A DNA stretch of 64,000 bases from NCBI RefSeq assembly GCF_002009425.1, contig NZ_CP019936.1, positions 1,287,001 through 1,351,000 on the forward strand, written 5' to 3'. The notes under the pieces are model-generated. The model saw nothing but the letters and a program-made list of their open reading frames with translations. It ran no database searches and had not been told where the DNA came from. Origin of the DNA: Thiosocius teredinicola. GTDB taxonomy: Bacteria; Pseudomonadota; Gammaproteobacteria; Chromatiales; Chromatiaceae. This document shows positions 50,196 through 59,155 of this stretch, piece by piece. The translations under genes were made by a program, and so were the position numbers. Numbering within the stretch: position 1 is the stretch's first letter; each line of letters starts with the position of its first letter.

Positions 50196-52310
50196 TTACT
50201 GCTGGTGTTCTTCGTCGAACGAGATCGTGCTCGACGGTTCCTGCAGGAAGTAACCCTGGATGTAGTTGATCCCGGTATTCCACAAGATGGCCAGGCTGTT
50301 GGCGTCTTCGACGCCGCTGGCGATGGTCTTGTAGCCATCTGCCTGTAGCTTCTGATTCACCGCGTTCATCTTGTCCTGCTGTCCGGATTGCGTCGCGAGG
50401 TCGCGCATGTATTCCGGTGCCAGCTTGACGACATCGATCGTAAACTGCTTGATCAGCGCCTGATTGGCCTCGTTGTCGACGTAGTTGTTGATCGCGATGT
50501 TGCAGTTGATCTTCTTCAGGCCGTCGATCAACTCACGCGCGGGTTGAATCGCGCTGCGCAGATCGGTCTCGCGGAACTGGAACACCAGCCAGGCGCCCTT
50601 GGCGCGGAATTCACGCAGGCAATCACAGATCCACAACAGCATCGAGTCGTCTTCGATGCCGGCGCGTGACAGGATCACGTAGAAAATCACCTTCTTGCCG
50701 TTGCGCCGGTGGCTGGCTAATTCGCGGATGGCGTTGCGGACCACCCAACGATCGATCTCGGCGAGCCGGTTGGCGTCGTGTGCCTGCGACAGGAAGGTTT
50801 CGGGTTCGAGTTCTTTGCCGTCTTCGCCAACCATGCGCAGGTAAACGGAGTAGTTCTCGCGCGTATCTCCCTGCAGACTGACGATCGGCTGGTACTTCAA
50901 GCGGAAGCCGTCGTTGGCCAGCGACTGGTCGATCTGCTTGACCATGGCCGCATCGGTCTCGGCCATGTGCGTGGTGTCGCCGGGGATCTGGTCGCTGTAG
51001 AAAACGACGCGATTCTCGCCTTCGGTGCGGGCGATACCGGTAGCGCGGCACGAGCGGTTGATCAGTTCATGCGCCGTGATATCCATGCCTTTCTCGGCAC
51101 GCGTTACGCCGACCGAATAGATCGGGGTAACCGGGGAATCCTTGATGCTGTTGAACGCGTGGCTGCGCAGACTTTGCAGACAGCGTTCGGCGACCTGCAG
51201 CGCCGGTTCTTCCTCGCTGCTGACGATCATGAAGTCGTGGTCACCAAAGCGAGCGATCGTATAGGCCTGCGGTACGGTCGACGACAACACGCCGGCGACC
51301 TCGCCGAGCATCTCTTCGGCGCAATCGAAGCCGCAGTTTTCGCGCATGTCGGCGTAGTTGGTGATGGACAGTTGGATCAACGAATGGTCGGAATCGCTGT
51401 CTTCCGAGCCGGAGACCAGGCCTTCGAGGCGCTCCATGAACGCCTGACGGTTGAGGAAACCGGTCTGTGCGTCTTTGCTGGTCAGTTCTTCGATGCGTTT
51501 TTGCAGTTCGAGACTCTGGCTCTGGTCATAAACCACGACCTGCGTGCATTGCTCGTCGTCGATACTGGCCGGCGAGAATTCCATGCGGGCACTGAACGTC
51601 TCGCCGTCGCCTGTTACGCAGTGGAAGTCCTCACTGTGTTTGCCCGTCTCGGTGAGCTTGCGCAGGGCGTCCTTGAACTCGGTCCGCGACTCGGCGTCGA
51701 TCATGTCCATGATCGGCAAACCATCGATCTCGTCGAACGAGTCGTAGCCGAACAGTTCCAGGTAGGCCTGGTTGACTTTCAGGTACATGCCTTCGTGGAT
51801 GTAGGCAATGGCGTCGCGCGAGCTTTCGACCAGCAGGTTGTTGGTTTCTTCAGCCTCATTCAGCATGCGGCTGAGACGCTCGACGTCGCGTCGCAACGTC
51901 AGCGTTTGGTGTTCACGCTGAATGGCAAGCGCAAGGTGTTCGACGTCTTCGATGTTGACCAGGTCTTGCAGGCGATGCTCGATCGCCATCTTCTTGTGCG
52001 ACAGCGGATCGGCGGCGACCAGCACGATGCTCGACGTTGGCAGCAAAGCGCGGATCTTGCCGATTGCCTGGATGCACGGCGGCGAGTCGGCATCGGCGTT
52101 GATAACGACGATCTCGCAAGGATCGGTTGCCATCTGCTGATCGAGCGAGTCGAGACTGTCAGCGATCTTTACGTGGGCTGCCTGTCCCTGGTTGCGCAGG
52201 GCATTGGCGTAACTGTCGGCGGTCGCCAGCGGGCAACCGACAACCAGCATCTCTACCGGGTTGTCGCCAAGCTCTGGATTCTGCATTGCCAATTCAGCGT
52301 ATGCGGCCAT
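50196..52310 (-). CDS. fimX: FimX-like c-di-GMP receptor (REC-PAS-degenerate GGDEF-EAL)
   Basis: 704 residues: receiver-like domain (~15-135) lacking a clear phospho-acceptor, PAS (~155-285), GGDEF whose signature is replaced by FGDHDF, and EAL where the EAL motif reads SVYLRM and the DDFG catalytic pair is NNYV. Both enzyme domains are therefore inactive, as in Pseudomonas/Xanthomonas FimX, which binds c-di-GMP through the EAL domain and promotes type IV pilus assembly. Downstream of a 638-residue PilZ-like protein on the same strand. Confidence 0.88.
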   Translation of the reverse strand: MAAYAELAMQNPELGDNPVEMLVVGCPLATADSYANALRNQGQAAHVKIADSLDSLDQQMATDPCEIVVINADADSPPCIQAIGKIRALLPTSSIVLVAADPLSHKKMAIEHRLQDLVNIEDVEHLALAIQREHQTLTLRRDVERLSRMLNEAEETNNLLVESSRDAIAYIHEGMYLKVNQAYLELFGYDSFDEIDGLPIMDMIDAESRTEFKDALRKLTETGKHSEDFHCVTGDGETFSARMEFSPASIDDEQCTQVVVYDQSQSLELQKRIEELTSKDAQTGFLNRQAFMERLEGLVSGSEDSDSDHSLIQLSITNYADMRENCGFDCAEEMLGEVAGVLSSTVPQAYTIARFGDHDFMIVSSEEEPALQVAERCLQSLRSHAFNSIKDSPVTPIYSVGVTRAEKGMDITAHELINRSCRATGIARTEGENRVVFYSDQIPGDTTHMAETDAAMVKQIDQSLANDGFRLKYQPIVSLQGDTRENYSVYLRMVGEDGKELEPETFLSQAHDANRLAEIDRWVVRNAIRELASHRRNGKKVIFYVILSRAGIEDDSMLLWICDCLREFRAKGAWLVFQFRETDLRSAIQPARELIDGLKKINCNIAINNYVDNEANQALIKQFTIDVVKLAPEYMRDLATQSGQQDKMNAVNQKLQADGYKTIASGVEDANSLAILWNTGINYIQGYFLQEPSSTISFDEEHQQ

Positions 52311-52384
52311 AACTACGTGTTTCCTCGCGCTTCAAAGCTGGCGATAACGTGAATGCTGAATCCCTTGAGTTGCGAACACAACAT

Positions 52385-54301
52385 TTAAAGATTACCCCAC
52401 AGATCACTGAATTCATCACCGGGGCGTTCGTCTTCATCGTTGGTTGGTTTTTCTTCCGTTTCGACGAAGACGAAATGATAACGCGCAAACGCGCTATTGA
52501 ATTCCACCAATTTGGTCAATCGGACGAGTTGGTCCTTGTTGTCGATGGTCAACCACAGATCGACGCCGGTCTGCAGGCTCATCGTGCCCATCACCAGGCT
52601 GGCGGTTGCATTGCTCGCCGGATCGGTGTCGTTGATCACCAGGCACTTGAATGACGGTGCGCGCTTGCGCTTCGAATCCGAGGCGGCTTCGCGCACATCG
52701 GCCGCGCCGCAACGCGTCGCGATCACCTCAAGACCAAGGTCTAGGCTATGGTCGTCGAGCTGTTTCATCCAGCGGATCACACCCAGACCGTATTTTCGCC
52801 GATCCGACGGTGACTCGATACCGATCAATTCACCGATTTTGACGCGTGGAATATGCAATCCATGCCAACGGATGCAATAACCGCCCGCGCTCTCGTTGAT
52901 CGTGGTAACCGTGTGCGACGCCGTCTCGTTGGGCAGTGGCTCGCGTGGCTTTTCTTCAACCGCCGGTTGCGGTTGTGCCGGCGGATCCACCGGCGTCAGC
53001 AGGGTGCTGTCGATCAGGATCGAATCCGACGTCAACTCGCTGTCGAGCGGCGCCAGTGAAACCTGTTCCAGGCTGCCGGCGCTCCACTGCGGTTTGCGGC
53101 GGCGCGGATTCGGTTCGGTTTCCTGGAGTGTGAACAGCGGCGCACGCGTTGTACTGTAGGGACGCTCGTCCATTGCCAGCAGGTTGCCGTGCACGGCATG
53201 CAGGCCGGCGACCACGTGCAGATCGAAATTGAGCTTGGTGCGCACAAAGCGCCGATCCGGCGGCCGACTCCACGCCATGATCAGCAGGCGCAGCAGCGGA
53301 CGGGTCACGACCGGTTTGCCGGATTGCACGCCGGCGTTGGTTTCCCACGGCGCCTGTTCGAAATCGCTGCGCAGCTTCTTCAACAGCTCGCGTACGTCGA
53401 GTATGGCGACGCGTCGCCCGACCACCGGGGTGCGCAGTGAATTGTGCATCGGCGGCAAATCGCTCCACAGGTCGACATTGAAGCGACCCAGGCTGGTTCC
53501 GCCGTCGTCTTTGGCCAGAATCTCGGTGTAATGCGACCACTCGAGCAGACGCGAGTACAGCAAGCGCACATGGCTCTGGCGCAAGCGGTGCGGCGTCGCG
53601 CTGGCAAACAGCATCAGCGAGCGGAAGGTGTCCTCGATGGTCGACAGGGCGCCGGCTTCTTTGCTGTCGTCCGGCTTGACCGGCACCTGGTGAACGTTGT
53701 TTTGCGAGGCATAGGCATAGATGTTGTTGATCTCGCGCCAGATGCCTTCCGGCCAAGCGACGTAGATCAAGGCGCACTGCATCAGGGTTTCGCCGAGATA
53801 GTGCAGGGCGCGATGCAGGGCGATGACCAGCAGGCGGCGATCGAAGTGCTCGCTCTTACCGGCGACCATGCGCTCGATAATGATCTTGTAGGAGTTCGCC
53901 AGTTCCTTGAGTAACTCACGCGCCAGCGAGGCGGTCTTCCAGCCCTTGGGCGACAACGGTAGGCCGACGTCGACGTAGTGCCGCTGCAGGTTGATGATGA
54001 TGTATTCGACCGGCGGGCGGAATTTTTCGATGATCTTGGCGCGCAGCAGGTCGGGGACTTCGATGCGGTTGAACTCGACCAGCATGCCGAATACCCGGCG
54101 CGCGGTCTCGCCGATGTTGGCCATCGGTAGCGTCTCGAACCAAGCTTCGGTCTCCTTGAGATCCAACAGCATGCTGTCGGCACTGGGTGGCGACTGCTTT
54201 GGGATCTTCAGGCCGAGCAGGGGAAGCTGAGAGGCGTCGTTGCCGTTGGACGAATGATTCACATCCGAATTGTTGCTTGAATCGTTCAATTTAGCCGCCA
54301 A
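52385..54301 (-). CDS. Large protein with PilZ-like C-terminal part
   Basis: 638 residues with TTG at 54301 (a later ATG near residue 44 would remove a Ser/Asn-rich head). Residues ~45-400 are helical and unlike a family I can name. About 475-545 resembles a PilZ beta-barrel (GGYCIRWHGLHI..IGELIGIES..GLGVIRWMKQL..LGLEVIA), although the RxxxR c-di-GMP arm is not obvious. Being 74 bp upstream of fimX it is likely a partner in the same pilus/c-di-GMP pathway. Confidence 0.68.
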   Translation of the reverse strand: MAAKLNDSSNNSDVNHSSNGNDASQLPLLGLKIPKQSPPSADSMLLDLKETEAWFETLPMANIGETARRVFGMLVEFNRIEVPDLLRAKIIEKFRPPVEYIIINLQRHYVDVGLPLSPKGWKTASLARELLKELANSYKIIIERMVAGKSEHFDRRLLVIALHRALHYLGETLMQCALIYVAWPEGIWREINNIYAYASQNNVHQVPVKPDDSKEAGALSTIEDTFRSLMLFASATPHRLRQSHVRLLYSRLLEWSHYTEILAKDDGGTSLGRFNVDLWSDLPPMHNSLRTPVVGRRVAILDVRELLKKLRSDFEQAPWETNAGVQSGKPVVTRPLLRLLIMAWSRPPDRRFVRTKLNFDLHVVAGLHAVHGNLLAMDERPYSTTRAPLFTLQETEPNPRRRKPQWSAGSLEQVSLAPLDSELTSDSILIDSTLLTPVDPPAQPQPAVEEKPREPLPNETASHTVTTINESAGGYCIRWHGLHIPRVKIGELIGIESPSDRRKYGLGVIRWMKQLDDHSLDLGLEVIATRCGAADVREAASDSKRKRAPSFKCLVINDTDPASNATASLVMGTMSLQTGVDLWLTIDNKDQLVRLTKLVEFNSAFARYHFVFVETEEKPTNDEDERPGDEFSDLWGNL

Positions 54302-54347
54302 ATCGAGGGTTTTACTTTTTCTAAACCGGTCTCCGCACGTCCCGGGA

Positions 54348-54382
54348 GGTTATGTGACCCAGTTGAGCAAATCGACATAACC
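54348..54382. repeat. Inverted repeat upstream of the PilZ-like gene
   Basis: Perfect 8-bp arms GGTTATGT (54348-54355) and ACATAACC (54375-54382), 19 bases apart, between epmB and the PilZ-like gene. Could be an operator or an RNA hairpin for the fimX operon; no T-run. Confidence 0.4.
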
Positions 54383-54444
54383 CCTTGTCCCCCGGACATT
54401 CTAGCCTTAGACATACAACAAGTGCAGTCTCCCGTCGAGTCCGC

Positions 54445-55455
54445 CTAGAGCCGCGTTATCGGCATTTTGTAGGGTTTTCCCGGCAGTTCACGCACCATTC
54501 GCGGCACCAGATACCCTGGCAGCCGTTCGCGCAGCGCATCCAGCAGAGACTTCGCGCGTTCCAGAGGGACGTCGAAATGCGCTGCACCGGCCACCGGGTC
54601 GAGCAGATGCAGGTAATACGGCATCACCCCGATTCCGAGTAGCGAGTCACTGAGCTTCGCAAGGGTATCGGCATCATCGTTGATGGACTTGAGTAATACC
54701 GATTGGTTCAGCAGGTGTATGCCGGCAGTGCGCAGCGGTTCGAGCGCCTGGGCCAGGGTGTCGCTGACCTCGTTCGGATGGTTGATGTGGAGCACGATCA
54801 CGGTTTGAAGTCGGCTATCGGCCAATCGTCCGACGAGCCCGGCGGTGATCCGTGACGGCAGCACGACCGGCGTTCGCGTGTGCACCCGCAGGCGGCGGAC
54901 ATGCGCGAGCCCTTCCAGCCGGCTGACGATATCGGCGAATCGTTCGTCGGACAGGCTCAGTGGGTCGCCGCCGCTCAGAATCACCTCGTCGATATCGGGG
55001 CGTTGTGCCAGATGATCGATCGCCGCCTGCGATTGCTGCCGTCCGGTCAGGTCCACGTAGGGAAAATGCCGGCGGAAACAGTAGCGGCAGTGCACCGCGC
55101 AGGCCCCGGTGGTGACCAGCAGCGCGCGCCGCGCGTATTTCTGCAACAGGCCATCCTGTTGCGCGGCGTCGAGATCGCCGACCGGGTCGCTGACGTAGCC
55201 TTCGCTGGTTTCGGTTTCCTGTACCCGGGGCAGCACCTGCAGCAGCAGCGGATCATCCGGATCGCCGCGGCGCATCAGTTCGATGAAATAGCGCGGCACG
55301 CGCAGCGTGAAATCGTTGCCCAGCAGCTGGGTGTCGGGCCGATCGGCGGGCGACAGCCCGATCAGGCGCAACAGCTCGGCTGGATCGGTCACGGCCTGGG
55401 CCAGCTCGCGTTGCCATGCTGCCGATTCCAAGCGTGAGGGGGAACAGGTTATCAT
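54445..55455 (-). CDS. epmB: EF-P-(R)-beta-lysine synthase, radical SAM lysine 2,3-aminomutase
   Basis: 336 residues from ATG 55455. Radical SAM motif CAVHCRYC with FRRHFPY, PLP-lysine region and the conserved GGDPLSLSD and HINHPNEV motifs. It turns L-alpha-lysine into (R)-beta-lysine, which EpmA attaches to EF-P. It is transcribed divergently from efp with only 38 bp between start codons, so the two promoters must overlap or sit inside the genes. Confidence 0.95.
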   Translation of the reverse strand: MITCSPSRLESAAWQRELAQAVTDPAELLRLIGLSPADRPDTQLLGNDFTLRVPRYFIELMRRGDPDDPLLLQVLPRVQETETSEGYVSDPVGDLDAAQQDGLLQKYARRALLVTTGACAVHCRYCFRRHFPYVDLTGRQQSQAAIDHLAQRPDIDEVILSGGDPLSLSDERFADIVSRLEGLAHVRRLRVHTRTPVVLPSRITAGLVGRLADSRLQTVIVLHINHPNEVSDTLAQALEPLRTAGIHLLNQSVLLKSINDDADTLAKLSDSLLGIGVMPYYLHLLDPVAGAAHFDVPLERAKSLLDALRERLPGYLVPRMVRELPGKPYKMPITRL

Positions 55456-55493
55456 TGCGCGCTTCGGTTGCTCAGTGAATTGATGAGGATTGG

Positions 55494-56066
55494 ATGGCGA
55501 CGTACAGCACAAACGAATTCAAGGGTGGACTCAAGATTCTGCTCGACGGTGATCCATGCACCATTATTGAAAACGAATTCGTCAAACCCGGCAAAGGCCA
55601 GGCGTTCAACCGGGTCAAGATTCGCAATCTCAAGACCGGCCGCGTGCTGGAGAAAACCTTCCGCTCCGGTGAATCGGTCGAAGCAGCCGACGTCGTCGAT
55701 CGTGATCTGCAATACCTGTACAACGATGGCGAGTTTTACCACTTCATGGATCCCGATTCGTTCGAGCAGACGCAGGCCGATGCGAATGCGATGGGCGAGG
55801 CGATCAAGTGGATCAAGGAGCAGGACGTCTGCATGGTAACCCTGTGGAACGGTTCGCCGATCGCCGTTGAGGCACCGAATTTCGTCCACCTCGAGATCAC
55901 CGAGACCGACCCGGGCCTCAAGGGCGACACCTCGGGCGGCGGCGGCAAGCCGGCAACGCTCGAAACCGGTGCTGTGGTGCGCGTTCCGCTGTTCATCCAG
56001 ACCGGTGAGAAGATCCGGGTCGACACTCGCACCGGCGAATACGTCAGCCGCGTCAAAGACGAATGA
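55494..56066 (+). CDS. efp: Translation elongation factor P
   Basis: 190 residues, three OB-like barrels. The modified lysine sits in PGKGQAF (residue ~34), the loop that reaches the ribosomal P site to relieve polyproline stalling. Followed after 10 bases by epmA and divergent from epmB, so substrate and both modifying enzymes are in one place. Polyproline stretches occur in window products such as the RND tail. Confidence 0.97.
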   Translation: MATYSTNEFKGGLKILLDGDPCTIIENEFVKPGKGQAFNRVKIRNLKTGRVLEKTFRSGESVEAADVVDRDLQYLYNDGEFYHFMDPDSFEQTQADANAMGEAIKWIKEQDVCMVTLWNGSPIAVEAPNFVHLEITETDPGLKGDTSGGGGKPATLETGAVVRVPLFIQTGEKIRVDTRTGEYVSRVKDE

Positions 56067-56076
56067 CATCGCGCCG

Positions 56077-57051
56077 ATGAGCACGGAGTGGCAGCCGGGG
56101 GCCGACCTCGACGTGCTCCGCGCCCGGGCAGCGATGCTGGCGGACATCCGCCGGTATTTTGCCGACCGGGATGTGCTCGAGGTTGAAACCCCTCTCGCCT
56201 GTCTGAGCGCCGGCACCGATCCCGCGCTGAGCGTCATGCGCGCACGCTACACCGGCCCGGTGTTTGCGCACGGCGTGGATCTGTACCTGCAGACCTCGCC
56301 GGAATTCGCAATGAAACGCCTGCTGGCCGACGGCAGCGGCGCCATCTATCAGATCTGCAAGGCGTTCCGTGATGGCGAAGCCGGGCGACTGCATAATCCC
56401 GAGTTCACGATACTGGAGTGGTACCGACCGGGCTTCGATGTCGACCGGCTGATCGATGAGGTCGCCAATGTCGCGCGCCTCGCTTTGCTGCGGAGCGAAC
56501 TCGCGGCCGAGCAAATCACCTACGCGAGCCTGTTCGACATGCGCTTGGGTATCGACATCTTCGGTGCCGACACGCAGTCATTGCGCGAGCGTGCGCTGGC
56601 GCAAAACATCATCGGCGCCGAACAACTCGAGCTCGACAAAGACGCCTGGCTCGATCTGTTGTTGAGTCACCTGATCCAGCCACAGCTCGGCAAGGATACC
56701 CTGTGCTTCGTCACCGATTACCCGGTGAGTCAGGCTGCATTGGCGCGTACCAACCCGGACGGCACGACGGCGGCGCGCTTTGAGCTGTTCCATCAGGGTA
56801 TCGAGCTGGCGAACGGCTTCCACGAGTTGATCGATGCCGGCGAACAGGCGGCCCGTTTCGAGGCGGACAACTGCAAGCGCCGCGGACAGCGACAACCGCC
56901 GGTCCGTGTCGATCGCCGTCTGTTGGCGGCGATGGAAAGTGGCCTGCCTGATTGCGCCGGCGTAGCGGTGGGTCTCGATCGGATGTTGATGTTGCGACTC
57001 GGAGTCGACGATATCGACGACGTACTGGCGTTTTCCCTGCAGCGCTGTTGA
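56077..57051 (+). CDS. epmA: EF-P lysine lysyltransferase
   Basis: 324 residues (E. coli 325). Class II lysyl-tRNA synthetase catalytic core without anticodon domain: motif 1 region VLEVETPLACLSAGTDP, motif 2 AIYQICKAFRDGEAGRLHNPEF (split), motif 3 GVAVGLDRMLML. It loads beta-lysine onto Lys34 of EF-P. ATG 56077 begins 10 bases after the efp stop. Confidence 0.96.
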   Translation: MSTEWQPGADLDVLRARAAMLADIRRYFADRDVLEVETPLACLSAGTDPALSVMRARYTGPVFAHGVDLYLQTSPEFAMKRLLADGSGAIYQICKAFRDGEAGRLHNPEFTILEWYRPGFDVDRLIDEVANVARLALLRSELAAEQITYASLFDMRLGIDIFGADTQSLRERALAQNIIGAEQLELDKDAWLDLLLSHLIQPQLGKDTLCFVTDYPVSQAALARTNPDGTTAARFELFHQGIELANGFHELIDAGEQAARFEADNCKRRGQRQPPVRVDRRLLAAMESGLPDCAGVAVGLDRMLMLRLGVDDIDDVLAFSLQRC

Positions 57052-57114
57052 TCGCAGTCGGCCGATTGTCGAATCGCAATGCATGCCAAATGCGTTCGGC
57101 GGCAATCTATCCTA

Positions 57115-57654
57115 ATGATTCGCTACCTCTGCTTGGTGCTTGCCGTGTTGCTGACCGGCTGCGACCGTGCCGACAAGGCTGACACGGCGCCCGACGTGCT
57201 GCACAGCCTTGCCGAGCAGGGCGATACGCAGGGCCTGATGCAGGCCATCGTATCGCCGGCGCAGGTCGATCAACGTGATGTCTGCTACCGCACCCCGCTG
57301 ATGCTGGCCGCACAATTCGGCCACCGCGATACCGTGCGGCAGTTGTTGGCGGCGGGCGCACAGGTCGACCTGCATGAAAAAGGCTACTACACCGCGTTGA
57401 TGCTGGCCGCCGGCAATGGCCACGCCGAGGTCGTGTCCGACCTCGCGGATGCGGGTGCGAACGTCAACGAAGTCGAGATCAGCCGCGGCTGGACCGCGTT
57501 GATCTGGGCGGCCAAACGCGGTCATCGTGAGACCGTGGCGGTGTTGCTGGATCGCGGCGCGGATCGTTCACATCGCGACGACCAGGGGCGCACCGCGCGC
57601 GACTGGGCGTTGTCGCAGAAACACCGTCAGATCGCCGACCTGATCGGTTCGTAG
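57115..57654 (+). CDS. Ankyrin-repeat lipoprotein
   Basis: 179 residues. The ATG at 57115 gives a lipoprotein signal with lipobox LLTGC, so the mature chain starts at Cys17. Four ankyrin repeats follow (TPLMLAAQFGHRDTVRQLLAAGA, YTALMLAAGNGHAEVV, WTALIWAAKRGHRETVAVLL, each seen in part). A periplasm-facing protein-binding scaffold of unknown partner. 63 bp after epmA, convergent with psd. Confidence 0.88.
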   Translation: MIRYLCLVLAVLLTGCDRADKADTAPDVLHSLAEQGDTQGLMQAIVSPAQVDQRDVCYRTPLMLAAQFGHRDTVRQLLAAGAQVDLHEKGYYTALMLAAGNGHAEVVSDLADAGANVNEVEISRGWTALIWAAKRGHRETVAVLLDRGADRSHRDDQGRTARDWALSQKHRQIADLIGS

Positions 57655-57662
57655 CGGGGCGT

Positions 57663-58541
57663 CTAGCGGCCGATCAGCGGCGTTGCGAGCGCCTGGCCCA
57701 TACGCACGCTGCTGCCCGCGGTCACGTCGGTCGACCAGCTTGCGGCGCCGGCCGGCAACAGCACGATGACCGTCGAGCCCATATTGAACCGGCCGATCTC
57801 GTCGCCGGCGGCGAACACGGCTTGTTGCTCGCCCTGGTAGGTCCACTTGGTCGGCTGACCGCGAGCGGCGCGCACCTCACCGTGCCACACGGTTTCCATG
57901 CTGCCGACGAAGATTGCGCCGACCAGGATGACGGCCATCGGGCCGAGCTCGGTGTCGAAGTGGCAGATCACGCGCTCGTTACGCGCGAACAGGTTGGGGA
58001 CCAGCTGCGTGGTTGCCTCGCTCACACTGAACAGGTCGCCCGGCACGAACACCATCGAGGTCAGTGTGCCGCCGTAGGGAATGTGCACCCGGTGGTAATC
58101 CTTGGGAGACAGATACACGGTGGCGAACAGACCGTTCTCGAACAGGTGGGCCGCCTGCTTGTCACCGCCGAGCAACGCCGTCAGGTCGAAGCTGTGCCCT
58201 TTTGCCTGCAGCAGGTTTTCGCCATCGATCGCGCCGATCTGGCTTACCTTGCCGTCGGCTGGCGACAGGATCGCATTGTCGGCCAGCGGTCGCGCGTCTT
58301 CCTTCAGCTCACGGGTGAAGAAGGCGTTGAAGCTCGGGTAGGCGTCGAGATCCGGGTTGGCTGCTTCGCCCATGTCGACGCCGTACCGCCGACTGATCTT
58401 TTCGATCAGCAGCCGCTTCACCCAGGGTGTTTCGGCTCGCGCGAGCCGATGCATGCCGGCCGCCAGCAGATGCTGGGGCAGGATTCGCAACAGGTTTGTC
58501 GAAAGACGGTCGAGCAGCGAGGGGGCTGCGGGCGTCGACAT
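57663..58541 (-). CDS. psd: Phosphatidylserine decarboxylase
   Basis: 292 residues from ATG 58541. Makes phosphatidylethanolamine at the inner membrane. Conserved FNAFFTRELK, SPADGKVSQIG, YLSPKDYHRVHIP and the self-cleavage site, which reads MGST (FNMGSTVIVLL) instead of the usual LGST; the Gly-Ser-Thr needed for pyruvoyl formation is kept. Distal gene of a three-gene set with the aminotransferase and a membrane protein. Confidence 0.94.
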   Translation of the reverse strand: MSTPAAPSLLDRLSTNLLRILPQHLLAAGMHRLARAETPWVKRLLIEKISRRYGVDMGEAANPDLDAYPSFNAFFTRELKEDARPLADNAILSPADGKVSQIGAIDGENLLQAKGHSFDLTALLGGDKQAAHLFENGLFATVYLSPKDYHRVHIPYGGTLTSMVFVPGDLFSVSEATTQLVPNLFARNERVICHFDTELGPMAVILVGAIFVGSMETVWHGEVRAARGQPTKWTYQGEQQAVFAAGDEIGRFNMGSTVIVLLPAGAASWSTDVTAGSSVRMGQALATPLIGR

Positions 58542-58549
58542 GCGTTGAT

Positions 58550-59149
58550 TCACTCCACAAAATCGATAATGCCAATTAGAGTGCGCGCCATGATATCGGG
58601 TTCCCCGTGCGGAAGCAGCGCCCACTGGGTGTTATCCGGTCCGACGAGTGCCGCAGCGTCGTTGCCGAGTGAGCACCATGCGATGCCACTCGTTGACAGA
58701 CCGAGTTGCGAGGCCACGCTGTCCATCGCGTCGGGGTCGCCGATAAGCAGCTCGGCCCAGGTCACACCACCGGTGAAAGTGGACTGCTGGGCCAGGTCCG
58801 GGCGATCGTAGGCGAGTACTACTACTTTGAGTTTCGATTGCAGGTTGGGGCGTACCGCCAAGTGGTTGAACATCAGCGCATAGTCGCGCAGCAATCCGCG
58901 GCAGGCGTCGGTCGTTGTATCGGCGGTGATGAACAGCCGCCATGTCGGCGATTGCTCGTCGCCGGGCGAGGCCAGTCGCTCGGGAATCTGCAAACGCCTC
59001 TTTCCGTCGTAGACCTCGGCCGGCAGCTCAGACAGGGGTTGGCGTTGCCAATACTGGCCGAGGTAATAGCCGACAACCAGTGTCGCGATGGCGATGCTGA
59101 TCAGGATGAATCGCCGGACGGGGCGCTGCCGGCGACGCTGCACAACCAC
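58550..59149 (-). CDS. Single-pass membrane protein of unknown function
   Basis: 199 residues, GTG start 6 bases after the aminotransferase stop and 8 bases before psd. Basic N-terminus (VVQRRRQRPVRRF), one membrane helix (~15-31), then a periplasmic domain with alternating strands and helices (TWRLFITADTTTD, LKVVVLAYDRPDL, GTSGIAW-like) that could be a thioredoxin-type fold without a CxxC. No family recognised. Confidence 0.72.
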   Translation of the reverse strand: MVVQRRRQRPVRRFILISIAIATLVVGYYLGQYWQRQPLSELPAEVYDGKRRLQIPERLASPGDEQSPTWRLFITADTTTDACRGLLRDYALMFNHLAVRPNLQSKLKVVVLAYDRPDLAQQSTFTGGVTWAELLIGDPDAMDSVASQLGLSTSGIAWCSLGNDAAALVGPDNTQWALLPHGEPDIMARTLIGIIDFVE

Positions 59150-59155
59150 GGGCGA

